Below, one piece after another: positions 37,001-48,230 of a stretch of DNA of 64,000 nt. The notes beneath the pieces were generated by a model. The model made no database searches, was not told the DNA's origin, and was given only the letters and a program-made list of their open reading frames with translations. Both the position numbers and the translations under genes were made by a program. The stretch's first letter is position 1. Every line of letters starts with the position of its first letter. The stretch lies in the NCBI RefSeq assembly GCF_026914265.1, contig NC_069124.1, forward strand, positions 4,456,713 to 4,520,712, given 5' to 3'. Source of the DNA: Mya arenaria. Lineage: Eukaryota > Mollusca > Bivalvia > Myida > Myidae.

Positions 37001-38760
37001 CAACAGAGATACATAAATGTGGATGCATTTGTGGTTGGAATGTGCGGGAGGAAGGGGACGTGTAGTCGTTTTAACGATTGTCTTTTAAACGAAATCGTTT
37101 GAACTTTGAACGAAATGTTAAGATAGAATAGAGTATAATGAAAAAACATGCATGCTTCCGTAGCTTTGTATAATCCGTTCTTGTGCATACCGCCGTTGAT
37201 ACGAGGCATATAGAAAATGTAATGCATTCGTGATAAAACCCGTATTTGTTCGTACTATGGTTAATGTAGTACATGTACGAGGCGGAGGTCACGGAGGTAA
37301 TGGTGATACACAGGTAGGCGTAGTACTGTTGGCTGAACAGGGGAAACGTCTGATTGGTTCTGAAATGTACATGTACACAGGGTGTGTCAGACACTTACAA
37401 CAAAGTATGCAAAATGTGGGTCGAAAAAGAAAGAATTTCAAAGGTATATTGTCAAACGAAGCGTGAAATTAATATGGTAGAACTTCAACTCAAACAAAGC
37501 AGGTGTTTAAGAATGAGTATGGGCCATAATGTGGGTTAGAAGTTGAGAAAGTGCTTGAACAAACAATTAATGCAGAAGTAATTCGAAAAACTATAAAGCA
37601 GTTTCTGTATAAAACGTTAAAGCATTGAAAATAAGATCGATGTAAACCTGTCCTAAAGGGCTCATTAGTGTTGACTTAGTTTTTGTTTGGTAATTTGTTA
37701 AATGTTTAAAAAACTTTTATACAAATAATTGGTATATAACCACTTACACCATCATTATGACACCAGAGGACGAGAACGCGCTGGCGGACAGACATTCCCA
37801 CCTCGAGTACACATCACCAGAACCGGCTGTCGGCTCGAAAGCCCAGCCTTCCATGGTGGTCGTGAAGAATGTGAGGGCACCCCGGGAGCTGTCGTAAAAC
37901 TGGGAGTCTCGGAACTCCGTTGGCCACATGCATGCGCCATCACCTGCAAATACATGTAGACGACAAGTTGACTTTTGTTCGATTGGATCTAGTATTTTAA
38001 ATATTGTATGCTGACCCCATATCGAATATAGATCAACGTAAAGTCAGAGATGAAAGGATGTGATGAATGGTTGGGATGTGCGGTAAGCATCCCCGAATGT
38101 GGATGTATTATGTATGGTGGCTGAGTTCTGCCGCTTCGTGCTGGTGTGTTATGAGAGGTATCGGTGCCCAAGATTAATTACACACTTGATCAGGTCCCTA
38201 AATGTGTTCAATTATCTCGTTCAGACAGTCGTTCCTGGTGCTTTATAGGTTTCAAACCAGCTTCACATGACTCGTATGTCATTTTTATTCGTTTGTAAAC
38301 TACGCACTTAAAATTGCTAATCTCAATAGTGATTACTATTTATAACTTTTCATAATTTTAAATTTAATGTACTAGCTGAAGACCTTGCATGGTAGCGTAA
38401 AAGACTTTTCTGACTTAATCTTAGATTATAAAGTTCAAGTCCGTACAGTTAAATAAAAGTAAATTGTTTACAATTATGTGGTGAACGTATCTTTTAAACA
38501 ATCCCATATTAAATTCCTGTTTTGAATCTTTCGATTATATAACTGGGTTTTTTTACATCAAGAACCTCAATTTCAAACACAAAGTCTAAATATATGATAA
38601 TTTATATAATAATAATCTGAACCATTAACTTATAATATTTATAAGTTTACACAAATATTTGTTAAGGCTTGTTGTATGAAATATACTCACCTTTTCTAAA
38701 TAAATGCACTCCTAGAAACAGAACAATTGAAACTAATCCATTCTTATTTGAAATCAACAT
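24006..38760 (-). CDS. Secreted-entry CCP receptor with cysteine-rich N-terminus, 14 CCPs, transmembrane helix and tail
   Basis: Exons in order: 38760-38691 (ATG, signal peptide, core VSIVLFLGVHLF), 37943-37748, 37359-37256, 36997-36869, 35464-35282, 35094-34970, 34574-34442, microexon 33785-33777, CCPs 33555-33388, 33172-33014, 32814-32647, 31310-31143, 30942-30787, 30349-30182, 29953-29786, 28564-28409, 28168-28001, 27304-27137, 26919-26752, 26387-26220, 26006-25839, 25618-25457, then 25032-24787 and 24583-24006. Phases agree throughout. The N-terminal region opens with C.WP and has CPWPLLGRYGYTYT with regularly spaced cysteines. It resembles the invertebrate DUF7042/7043/7044 group, an attribution from memory of the pattern. 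Type I membrane protein by topology; likely extracellular recognition, ligand unknown. The transcript may also skip the last two exons and join the distal block (11392-23343). Confidence 0.85.
25169..25382. repeat. Three copies of a 14-mer, one inverted
   Basis: cctaattagcgcaa occurs at 25169-25182 and 25369-25382 and inverted at 25247-25260, in the intron between the last proximal CCP exon (25618-25457) and the transmembrane exon (25032-24787). The 25169/25247 pair could be the ends of a small (about 90 bp) inverted-repeat element. Confidence 0.7.
27420..27875. mobile_element. Second palindromic MITE-like element, about 455 bp
   Basis: The left arm (from about 27420: tacatggcgggcaatcattgg, then gtgagtatggtttcttattt and gaatgtagttccacata) is repeated inverted in the right arm, ending at gattgcccgccgtgttgta. 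The arms are about 190 bases with a centre near 27645. It has no open frame of note and is unrelated in sequence to the element at 21917-22398. It lies in the intron between CCP exons 28168-28001 and 27304-27137; exact ends are uncertain. Confidence 0.75.
28684..29645. repeat. Minisatellite, 22-bp unit, about 43 copies
   Basis: The unit is made of gtaagtactgcttgtaaca plus a variable agg/tgg, with blocks of identical variants. It lies in the intron between CCP exons 29953-29786 and 28564-28409. Almost every unit carries GTAAGT on the plus strand, antisense to the gene. Long open frames in all phases are a by-product of a stop-free unit. Confidence 0.97.
31460..32035. repeat. Dispersed repeat, copy 1 (with internal hairpin)
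   Basis: Starts aaggaatgaattgcgggg and ends cgaaaggcagttaatttaag. It shares long stretches (tgatgtcattat, cacaataacgcgggaaaag, gatcaaccacttgaaatcac) with 61680-62045. This copy also holds the inverse of its own first about 80 bases (31544-31612), making a hairpin absent from the other copy. Intronic, between CCP exons 32814-32647 and 31310-31143. Confidence 0.85.
33777..33785 (-). CDS. 9-nt microexon of the long CCP gene
   Basis: On the minus strand TTTACAG|agacctgcc|GTAAGT. It is phase 1-1 and adds three residues (E-T-C before a P completed by the next exon), including a cysteine, between the N-terminal region and the first CCP. The support is its exact counterpart in the plus-strand paralogue (44726-44734): same length, phase and Cys position. 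Too short for ordinary gene prediction. Confidence 0.75.
34442..38760 (-). other. Cysteine-rich N-terminal region, seven exons (detail)
   Basis: Exon sizes in order are 70, 196, 104, 129, 183, 125 and 133 nt. Recognisable pieces: signal peptide; C.WP...FRDSQFYDS with RGALTFFTTT; a YYAYLCITIT strand with YMYYINH; CSTNLGSSGGEYQ; CPWPLLGRYGYTYT with CDLTTSDLGVCSDTQQ; WCVNTVSDGD with LFNG; and MYCRPNQIPT. The plus-strand gene at 41669-44464 has the matching exons (70, 184, 107, 132, 186, 110, 133 nt) in identical phases. Acceptors chosen by this match: 35094 rather than the AG before 35117, and donor at 37256 giving YYINH before GTACGA. Confidence 0.8.
35465..36868. other. Intron, no further feature seen
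   Basis: The intron between exons 36997-36869 and 35464-35282 is AT-rich; I find no exon, RNA gene or clear repeat in it. Confidence 0.55.
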
Positions 38761-39250
38761 CTTCGGAAACTTTTATTCGGTATAAATACATAGTTTTATT
38801 AATATGTTCCTCATTATTTCACAACATGAGTATACATTGCCCAGTTCGTCCGTTCATGTTTTCGGTATTGTTCTGAATTACCTACGAAGTAGAAATTCCC
38901 CATTGTTTTAAAACATTACCCGCAAACAATAGAAAATCCGTGCATGAAAAAAAGTGTTTTGTTTTATTGTTGACGATAGATAAATGGCGAATATGAATAG
39001 TTTATTGAGTATGTCCTTTCAATAACGGATAAAGTGATTTTCAGTGATTTGCGAGATTAACTATGTATTAGTCAAATGGATAAGCAGTCGCGGATTAATC
39101 ATTCAATACGTTTTGTAGGAGAGAAACGTTCACGACTTGGACAAACGATATTGAATTCCCATATGTGACGAAATAATTTAGTCAGAAGTCAATCCAATAT
39201 TTAAAGTGCCATACCCCTATAATTCAATGAATCGATCAAGGAAACAAGAA

Positions 39251-39274
39251 ATCAATCGATCAATCGATCAATCG

Positions 39275-39373
<99 letters not shown>

Positions 39374-39472
39374 AATCAATCGATCGATCGATCGATCGAT
39401 CGATTAATCAATCAATCAAATTTCTCAAATTCAGTCAATCACTAAGTCAATCAATCACTAAATCAATCAATA
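39251..39472. repeat. (ATCA)n microsatellite with GATC-rich ends
   Basis: A long run of atca units, with atcgatcg units on both sides of a pure central block, then broken units to about 39472. The Gln-Ser-Ile repeats of the open frame are an artefact. Confidence 0.97.
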
Positions 39473-39617
39473 TTCCATCAATATTTATAAAAATATTGCA
39501 CCCACTTAAATACCTAAGAGTAGTGGAGCATCTTTTTTTTAAATAAGGTAATAGTCTTTTTATCATGGCTGGCAGCAGACTTTATGTTTGGCCATGGCAT
39601 ATTTTATAGAATAAATC

Positions 39618-41530
39618 TGTGACAGTCTATATGTCATCCTATGATGCACAATCAATCGGTGACAGTCTACATGTCATGCCATGATAAAGGATATATCGGT
39701 GACAGTCTACATGTCATGTCATAATATAGGATATATCGGTGACAGTCTACATGTCATGCCATGATATAGGATGTATCGGTGACATTCTATATGTCATGCC
39801 ATGATATAGGATATATCAGTGACAGTCTACATGTCATGTCATGATATAGAGGTGACAGTCCATATGCCATGCCATGATATATCGGTGACAGTCTACATGT
39901 CATGTCATGATATAGGATATATCGGTGACAGTCTATATGTCATGCCATGATATAGGATACATAGGATATATCGGTGACAGTCTTCATGTCATGCCATGAT
40001 ATAGAGGTGACAGTCCATATGCCATGCCATGATATAGAGGTGACAGTCTATATGTCATGCCATGATATAGGATATATCGGTGACAGTCTATATGTCATGC
40101 CATGATATAGGATATATCGGTGACAGTCTATATGTCATGCCATGATATAGGATATATCGGTGATAGTCTATATGTCATGCCATGATATAGGATATATCGG
40201 TGACAGTCTATATATCATACCATGATATAGAGGTGACAGTCTATATGCCATGCCATGATATAGAGGTGACAGTCTATATGCCATGCCATGATATAGGATA
40301 TATCGGTGACAGTCTATATGTCATGATATAGGATTTATCGGTGACATTCTATATATCATGCCATGATATAGGATATATCGGTGACAGTCTATATGTCATG
40401 CCATGATATAGGATATATCGGTGACATTCTATATGTCATGCCATGATATAGGATATATCGGTGACAGTCTATATGTCATGCCATGATATAGGGTATATCG
40501 GTGACAGTCTATATGTCATACCATGATATATCGGTGTCAGTCTATATGCCATGCCATGATATATCGGTGACAGTCTATATGTCATGCCATTATATAGAGG
40601 TAACAGTCTATATGCCATGCCATGATATAGAGGTGACAGTCTATATGTCATGCCATGATATAGTATATATCGGTGACAGTCTTTATGTCATGCCATGATA
40701 TAGGATATATCGGTGACAGTCTATATGTCATGTCATGATATAGAGGTGACAGTCTATATGTCATGCCATGATATAGGATATATCGGTGACAGTCTATATG
40801 TCATGCCATGATATAGGATATATCGATGCCAGTCTATATACCATGCCATGATATAGGATATATAGGATATATCGATGACAGCCTATATGCCATGCCATGA
40901 TATAGAGGTGACAGTCCATATACCATGCCATCATATAGGATATATCGGTGACAGTCTATATGTCATGCCATGATATAGGATATATCGGTGACAGTCTATA
41001 TGTCATGCCATGATATAGGATTTATCGGTGACAGTCTATATATCATGCCATGATATAGGATATATCGGTGAAATTCTATATGTCATGCCATGATATAGGA
41101 TATATCGGTGACATTCTATATATCATGCCATGATATGGGATATATCGGTGACATTCTATATGTCATGCCATGATATAGGATATATCGGTGACAGTCTTTA
41201 TGTCATGCCATGATATAGGATATATCGGCGACAGTCTGTATGTCATGCCATAATAATGGATATATCGGCGACAGTCTATATGTCATGCCATAATAATGGA
41301 TATATCGGCGACAGTCTATATGTCATGCCATGATATAGAATATGTCGCTGACAGTCTATATGTCATGCCATGATATAGAATATGTCGCTGACAGTCTATA
41401 TGCCATGCAACGCTGTAGTATATAGCGATAACAGTCTTCTATGTCATGCCATAATATATCATAATTATATTGGTGACAGTCTTTATGTCATGAAGTTATA
41501 TAGGATATATCGGTGACAGTCTAAATGTCA
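39618..41530. repeat. Minisatellite, about 40-bp unit, roughly 48 copies
   Basis: Units read ggtgacagtctatatgtcat then gccatgatataggatatatc, with 28-bp deletion variants (tatagaggtgac). The core atgtcatgccatgatat is nearly self-complementary. The array lies in the divergent intergenic region and ends about 140 bases before the proposed start of the plus-strand gene. Confidence 0.97.
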
Positions 41531-41668
41531 AGACAATTACAGTGTTCGTTTGTAATCAAACACTTTTGGCTATGAACTTATTGTTCTGCATAATTAGTTG
41601 TTTCTGATTACGTTTCAAATGTATATTTATACATGTATGTTTAAATCTCTAGGCCGTTAAGTAAAAAA

Positions 41669-44600
41669 ATGAAAACTTTGGATATCATATCTACTTGGAT
41701 ACGTATTGTGATTTTTTCAGACATCTTAAAATCAACAGGTACATGTAGAAAATATTAAAATTTCGAAAAAAGTATTTTGTCGAACGTAAAACAGAGAAAT
41801 CACAACGTTCACGGTACTTGTATTATTTAAGAATTTAATTTCTCGCGATTAGAAAGTATATCTTGCAATACATACATGCGATTTAGACCAATTTAAGGGA
41901 ATTTAAGATACCGACATGTTTGGTTGTTGTTTGTTGAGAAAAACTATTTAACAATAGGTATTTTCCAGGTTGTACGTGTCAATGGCCGGATGGTCTGGCG
42001 GACAGCACATGGCTGGACAGTGAGAAGGGTGAGCTCTTGTTTACGTCAGACCACGTGACCGGATATGACGTCACGCATGTGGTCACTTCCAGCACATTTG
42101 ACACGTGGGACTGTTGGATTTATAATGAGACAGGCGACATTCTCGTCATGAGGTAAACCTGGGGTAAAGGCATACAAATTAGTTTGCCCTTCTTTGTTCG
42201 CTTATGAAATCGCTATATTACATTTGAAACGTGAAAGTTATTTCTCATAAAATTCCAAGACGCCTGGATTTACACGATCAAACTGAATTGCGTTCGTGAC
42301 AAATAGGTCACACTACAATTTTGTTATCGTTCATATTTTTAATTTTATGGAACATATCAATGAGCAAAATTGTCACTATCCAGAATATGCCATATTTTTC
42401 AAGTTTTAATGAAAAGATGGCTACAGAACAAAACGATGAACTACGTTTCTAAAAGAAATAAAGTGATTTCAAATGTGTTCAGGTACCAAATTGTATTTTA
42501 ACATTATACTAGTTTTGCATAAACGATTGCTTCACATAGAATAATAAAATTATATGAAAAATGCCGATACAATGATTTGAATACAAACGGAATTATATGC
42601 AATAGTTGATTTATAAAAGAAGAATAGTACACCAATAAAACAACAGACAGAGCAGAACAGAACCGAACAAAATAACAATATAAAATCCCTTCTGTGTGAT
42701 TTCTACATTTTCATTATCATCAAATATTGTTGAATCGTGGATCATCATCCTCTGTATGAAAACATTGTTATCTTATTTTCCAGATCGGTCGATGCATTTG
42801 CTCCATTTTTCGTGACATTTTCTACAACATACAGATGTTTGCAACTGAAGAAAATTACAGATAACTCCTACAGATATTACGAGCTATCCCGTACGTATTA
42901 CTTCCCTTTGCCCGAAACTCGCCAACCCCAAGGCCCGGTGGTAATGTTTGCGCACTCAGTCATTCCGGACGTTACGGAAATGGCATATATTATCTTATTT
43001 TGAATTGTAATTGCACTTCATCGCAATAGCTTTCACACAAGATGTGCAGTATTTTATATTTGCTTTAAATAATTCAAAGCGTATTGCTCGACAGCAATTC
43101 AAGAAGACATGGAGAACGCTGAGCGAATGTACGTCAACGAAGCAAGTGACGTCACGAACATGGCAGAGCTGTGTTCACGTGACCTAGGGGCAAGCGGGTC
43201 AGAGTTCAAAGTCATGATCAAATCGGGTTGGATGTTATTATTGATTGTTTGTTTTTTATAGATTTTCTGCAAGCTCTAGTTCACGACTGTGATTCGGTTG
43301 TAACGAATGTAATGTCTCAAAAGACTTCTTTTTTTTATTTGATAAACCGACCCAACTTCAAACGTTTACCAACATAAAAAAGAACTGTTTCTTCCATTTC
43401 CTCCAACTTTTTCTTGTCAAACATTGCTTTAGTTATTCACAAATGTCGCATCTCATAATAATTGTGAAACAAGTTATGTTCCCGAATACCAACTACCTTT
43501 TTTAGTCTTACAAAATCCCATACACACAGGAAGCGAGAGTGCTGCACGTGTAACGTGTCCATACGCCCTACTGGCGGACTATACGTTCACTTACACGTCA
43601 AGTGACGGTAGCGTTACTTGTAGAGCGGATGATGTCGGAACTCTGGGAATGTGCGCCAACACGGAGGAAGTGGCCGTCACAGCGCCGTCTTGTTCACGCT
43701 ATCCACTCTATGCTAGTAAGTATATGGTTCTAGTATTATTTCGACAAATAAGTATATGAAAGTTAACATCTTGTCACGAATATTGTTCTGGCGATTTCTT
43801 TAAAATCAGCAATTCTAGCTACTATTACGAACTGAGCATAAAATTCTTTTTTTTTAATTTATCATTAATTGAAAGAAATAAGACTGAGTGTTCATGCCAT
43901 TCTTTGCTGCCTTTGCTCTGTGGAAACCAAGTAATCTTTAAACTAGCTTGTTTCTGTTGTTTACGGTAGGTAGCAGCACGAGCGTGTGTGTTGACGTTCT
44001 GGAGGTCAGTGGCCACACGTACACCAGTCTCTTCAACGGCGGCTCAACGTCTACGGACAGCGCATTGTTTGCATGCGTGGTACGGCGACTGAAGTTATTA
44101 GTATGACACGGAGATTTTCAGTGGAGTCTCGCGTGTCAATCATTCATTTTGAGTTTCGAGTCTTTAGCTTGGAATGTAGTGTTCAAGAAGGTCTCAGCTT
44201 ACAATGAAATGTACTAATTTGAGTTTTTAGACTTATTGATAAAGCATGATGCATTCAAAAATTCAAATACGAAAACGGGAAAGATCTAATACGTTCTTTA
44301 TTATGTTATCGTTTTTCTGTTTACCTGGTAGGGTCTGAGTGCTGACGGACTCTCACTGTCCGTTTCGCCCCTCTACTGTCGGAAGAATCAGGTTCCCACA
44401 GAACTTCCGGTTGCCAACACAGGGGCCAATATAGGGGCTGTGCTCAACCTCACTGCTACATCCGGTATTGAATTTAGTAAATTTGTGTCATGTCCTTTCT
44501 ACAAGTAAAATTTAACTGTCAGCTTTATGCAAGTCGAATACTTATCTTTAATAGTTTTCATTCTATGTCTAAAAATCAGCCCATACTATTACTCAATTCC

Positions 44601-47600
44601 TGGTGGATTAGGCGATAATTATGGCATTGGAGGCATTTCATAGCTTTGTTTGTAATATCATATTTCACAATGTGTATAAAATGTGTATAATTAATAAAAC
44701 ACGTGTTTCCGCTTTCTCCTTTCAGCACCTTGCCGTGAGTATACAAATGTTATATTGTTAGCTGTCTTTTCAATTAAGCATAACGACTTTCAACCATAGA
44801 CTAATTTTATTTTGTCAAACTTCATTTTGCCTTTATCATCTTCTTGTAATAGCATAAACGTTTATACTGGGGTGCGTGCATCATTCATTCCAGCGCCTTG
44901 CCCAGTTCTAACTGACCCTTTCAAAGGAAACGTTTCCAAAGGAACAGACGGTTCTGTTACTATGGCAACATACACATGTGAGAACAATGCAAGCCTCGTC
45001 GGGAACCCGACCATGGTTTGTCAGGTTCAGTTGGGCGCTTGGAATGGAACAGAGCCACGTTGCTGTAAGTCTTTTAACGGATTAAGGTTAATACCCGAAG
45101 GTTTTTAATCTAATTGGGTTGGCTGGGTAGGCTAACAGGTTAAGTATTATTAGTTTTGAAAATGGCACAAATGAAACATGTGAAAGTTTAATGTTTATTT
45201 TACTGATGAACAAGTATGTATTATTATTCACTTAGCAAAGTGGTATTGACCGCATTTTAATGATCTGTCAACTGTCTTTGTGTCGCTGTTTTTATTGGGG
45301 TTATACGTCCATAACCTATATTCACAATTACAAAGTAGATCAGATTAAAACCATTTTTAAATTATTATCCCTTTCTATTTTAATTATTGCATTATTGCAA
45401 CTAGCTTGCCCGTTCCTCAACGATATCGAAAATGGGGTTGTGACAGTTGACGAAGCGTTTTTGACAGCGACGTATGTGTGTGACGTAAATTACACGTTGA
45501 CGGGAGGCGTATTAAGGACGTGTGATAAGTCAACGTATATTTGGTCCGGATCAGAACCATCCTGTGGTAAGGACAAACATACATATGCGTCTAAACACTT
45601 TACCTATCAAAGAAACACACACATTGAAGTCACTAGTTGTCAATAACAGTATAAATAACGTGCCTTAATTTATGCACAGTCACTTTTTCTTAACCAAATT
45701 TGTAAAAAAAAATCATAACGTATTAATAATACTTAGATTTAAGTTACATTGTATGTGTGCTTTTGGTTATTCTTGTTTTAATTCTAAATATGTCCAACCG
45801 ATAATATGCTTATCCTGAGTTAATGTCACACACGGACAATGGATAAGTCCAATGTCACACACTGACGATGGATAAGTAGAATGTCACACACCGACGATGG
45901 ATAGGTGGAATGTCACACACTGACGATGTATATGTCCAATATCACACACCAGCGATGGATATGTTGAATGTCACACACCAACAATGGATATGTCGAATGT
46001 TACACACCGGCGATGGATATGTTTAATGTCACACACTGACGATGGATATGCCAAATGTCGCACACCGACGATGGATATGTCCAATGTCGCACACCGGCGA
46101 TGGATATGTTCAATGTCACACACTGACGATGGATATGTCCAATGTCGCACACCGACGATGGATGTGTCCAATGTCGCACACCGACGATGGATATGTCCAA
46201 TGTCACACACAGATGATGGATATGTCCAATGTCGCACACAGACGATGGATATGTCCAATGTCGCACACCGGCGATGGATATGGCCACTGTCGCACACCGA
46301 CGATGGCTATATCCAATGTCGCACACCGGCGATTGATAAGTCCAATGTCGCACACCGGCGATGGATACGCCCTATGCCGCACACCGGCGATGGATAAGTC
46401 AATGTCGCACATCGACGATGGATAAATCCAATGTCGCACACCGGCGATGTATATGTCCAATGACGCACACCGACGATGGATATGCCAAATGTCGCACACA
46501 GACGATGGATATCACTAATGTCACACACAGACGGTGTATATGTCCAATGTCGCACACCGACGATGGATATGTCCAATGTCGCACACCGACGATAGATATG
46601 TCCAATGTCACACACAGACGATTGATATGCCCAATGTCACACACCAACGATTGATATGCCCAATGTCGCACACAGATGATGGATATGTCGAATGTCACAC
46701 ACCGCCGATGGATACATGAAACATGCTGTTTCTATTCTCTCTTGCAATACTCGTGACTCTCAGTTGCAAAAATATTTGAACCTTTTCTTATCTTCTTCTG
46801 TTACTGCAATTTCTTATTCAGTCATAGAAGAAGCCACGGGTGGCGGAGCCGAGGCCACCAGCGGGGGCACTAATCTACTTCCAGTGGTTATCGTGTTTGC
46901 GATTCTCACTGTTGTCTTCGGCGTGGGGTTTGCCGTTGCTCTTCTTTACATCTTTAAGCTTCGCAAAGGCAAACACAACAACAAGAGACCAGGTAAAGCT
47001 TTGGTCATTGAAGTATCGTGTTATCCATACGTTAACCTATTTCAAATGTATCGATAACTGAAAGTATTCATCTTGATGTATTTCAATAAATAGTCGGGTA
47101 TTTTACAATACCATCAAAACCGCAAATTCACCTTCGTTACACAGCTATTTATAGTAAAACAATGCATTGTTTCAGAAAACCACCCACCACCCAATTTTGA
47201 CGCCAACCATTTTAAGTCCTCCAAAACCTCTCCACGTAGTAACGGCACGGACGACACAAATAGCCTTTTAGCAGGCGATGGCAGGCTACACAGCTTCCAG
47301 TTCCTGTCGCGTCCGCCCATGGAGCACCGCCAGCATCTCCTAACTTCCGCTTCCTCCGCGATCCCACGGTCCTCACGAGCGCCACATGGTCACATGAATC
47401 TGGGGTAATGCTATAACTTTAATGTGGTATTGTATTGTTGTTATGCAATGTATCATTATTGGGTGTCATGTATAACTATCTTGTAGTTTAGTCACTCAAT
47501 ATTCTTGTTTCCAAATGGTAAACTTCTTATACGATGTTCATGCAATTCATTATTTATTGCTGTAGTATTTTTACCGTACACTATAGTTTCAAAAACGTTA

Positions 47601-48048
47601 CTTTTATTATTTTCGTGGTAAGCGAAATGGTTTAAACAATCTTGTTCAGTATCTTTATGATTTTTATAGAAATTTTCCAAAAGGGAAAACGCAGTCGGAT
47701 ATATCTGCTGGAAACTTGAATCTTCATCTTATTCGTGAGACTACGACAAGCTCCATATATTCAGGCAATCCTGCCCCTTGGAGTAAACACGGCGACAACG
47801 ACGCCCTGGAATCCTCCATGGATTCCACAATCATTAAATCGCACAAAAAGAACATACTTCCTGCCATCATAGAAAAGAAAAATAATTCAAAACCGTTATC
47901 TAGCCCTCGAAAACACAAGAAAGAATCGTTCGGAAGGCGACTGAAGCGTCAAAACTCTGTAGGAACGACACACGGAACGGAGTTGTCCCTCAAAGACGGG
48001 CAAGGTGAAGTAGTGTTGGGAATCGGACATAAAACATACTATCGATAA
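41669..48048 (+). CDS. Short paralogue: cysteine-rich N-terminus, two CCPs, transmembrane helix, cytoplasmic tail
   Basis: Exons: 41669-41738 (proposed start and signal exon), 41969-42152, 42784-42890, 43095-43226, 43530-43715, 43970-44079, 44332-44464, microexon 44726-44734, CCPs 44894-45064 and 45405-45566, 46822-46992 (transmembrane), 47176-47404 and 47670-48048 (TAA). Phases agree at every junction and match the minus-strand gene. The N-terminus begins CTCQWPDGLADSTW and holds CPYALLADYTFTYT, the same fold as in the neighbour. The helix is LLPVVIVFAILTVVFGVGFA, then basic KLRKGKHNNKR. The tail is Ser/basic-rich (SPRKHKKESFGRRLKRQ) and lacks the LQS.N..YI motif. The donor after 43226 is weak (GTTGGA). 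The first exon is the least certain: its size (70 nt) and phase match the paralogue's signal exon exactly, but its hydrophobic core contains an Arg. Confidence 0.82.
44726..44734 (+). CDS. 9-nt microexon of the short paralogue
   Basis: CTTTCAG|caccttgcc|GTGAGT, phase 1-1, encodes A-P-C plus the first base of a Pro codon. It is the counterpart of the minus-strand microexon 33777-33785. Confidence 0.75.
45832..46722. repeat. Minisatellite, 29-bp unit, about 30 copies
   Basis: Units read tgtcgcacaccgacgatgg then atatgtccaa, with variants cggcgatgg and cacacagac. It fills most of the intron between the second CCP exon and the transmembrane exon of the plus-strand gene. Because 29 is not a multiple of three, all frames read the same peptide in turn; none is a gene. 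Confidence 0.97.
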
Positions 48049-48224
48049 TTGGTTTATGAAACCGGTCAATGATCGATTATTTATCGATTTACTTATTATT
48101 TAATGATCTTTCTGTACAGTCGTGATTCCTACTTTTTGACATATTTATCAGCTAGGTATATATTAATAATTCTATATATATGTTGTAAGTTAAAGGGTTA
48201 GATTCTAAAACTACAGTGATCTAT

Positions 48225-48230
48225 AATAAA
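48225..48230 (+). terminator. Polyadenylation signal of the short paralogue
   Basis: AATAAA about 180 bases after the TAA at 48046-48048, followed by gcacattctttgacg. No intron is needed in this UTR. Confidence 0.65.

Larger units (their letters stand above)
38761..41668. promoter_or_regulatory. Region between two divergent paralogous genes
   Basis: The minus-strand gene starts at 38760 and the plus-strand gene probably at 41669, so their promoters must lie within these 2.9 kb. A tatttata motif (minus strand, about 38775-38785) sits very close to the minus-strand ATG and may be a TATA-like element or 5' UTR. Two thirds of the interval are tandem repeats (39251-39472 and 39618-41530). Individual promoter elements cannot be assigned from sequence alone. 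Confidence 0.45.

Noticed and set aside
39206..39445. Asn-Gln-Ser-Ile repeat protein
   Set aside because: Translation of the (ATCA)n microsatellite.
45971..46719. Repetitive open frames on both strands (CRTPTMDMSNV, CDIGHIHRRC)
   Set aside because: Translation of the 29-bp minisatellite in every phase; no start, splice or composition signal of a gene.
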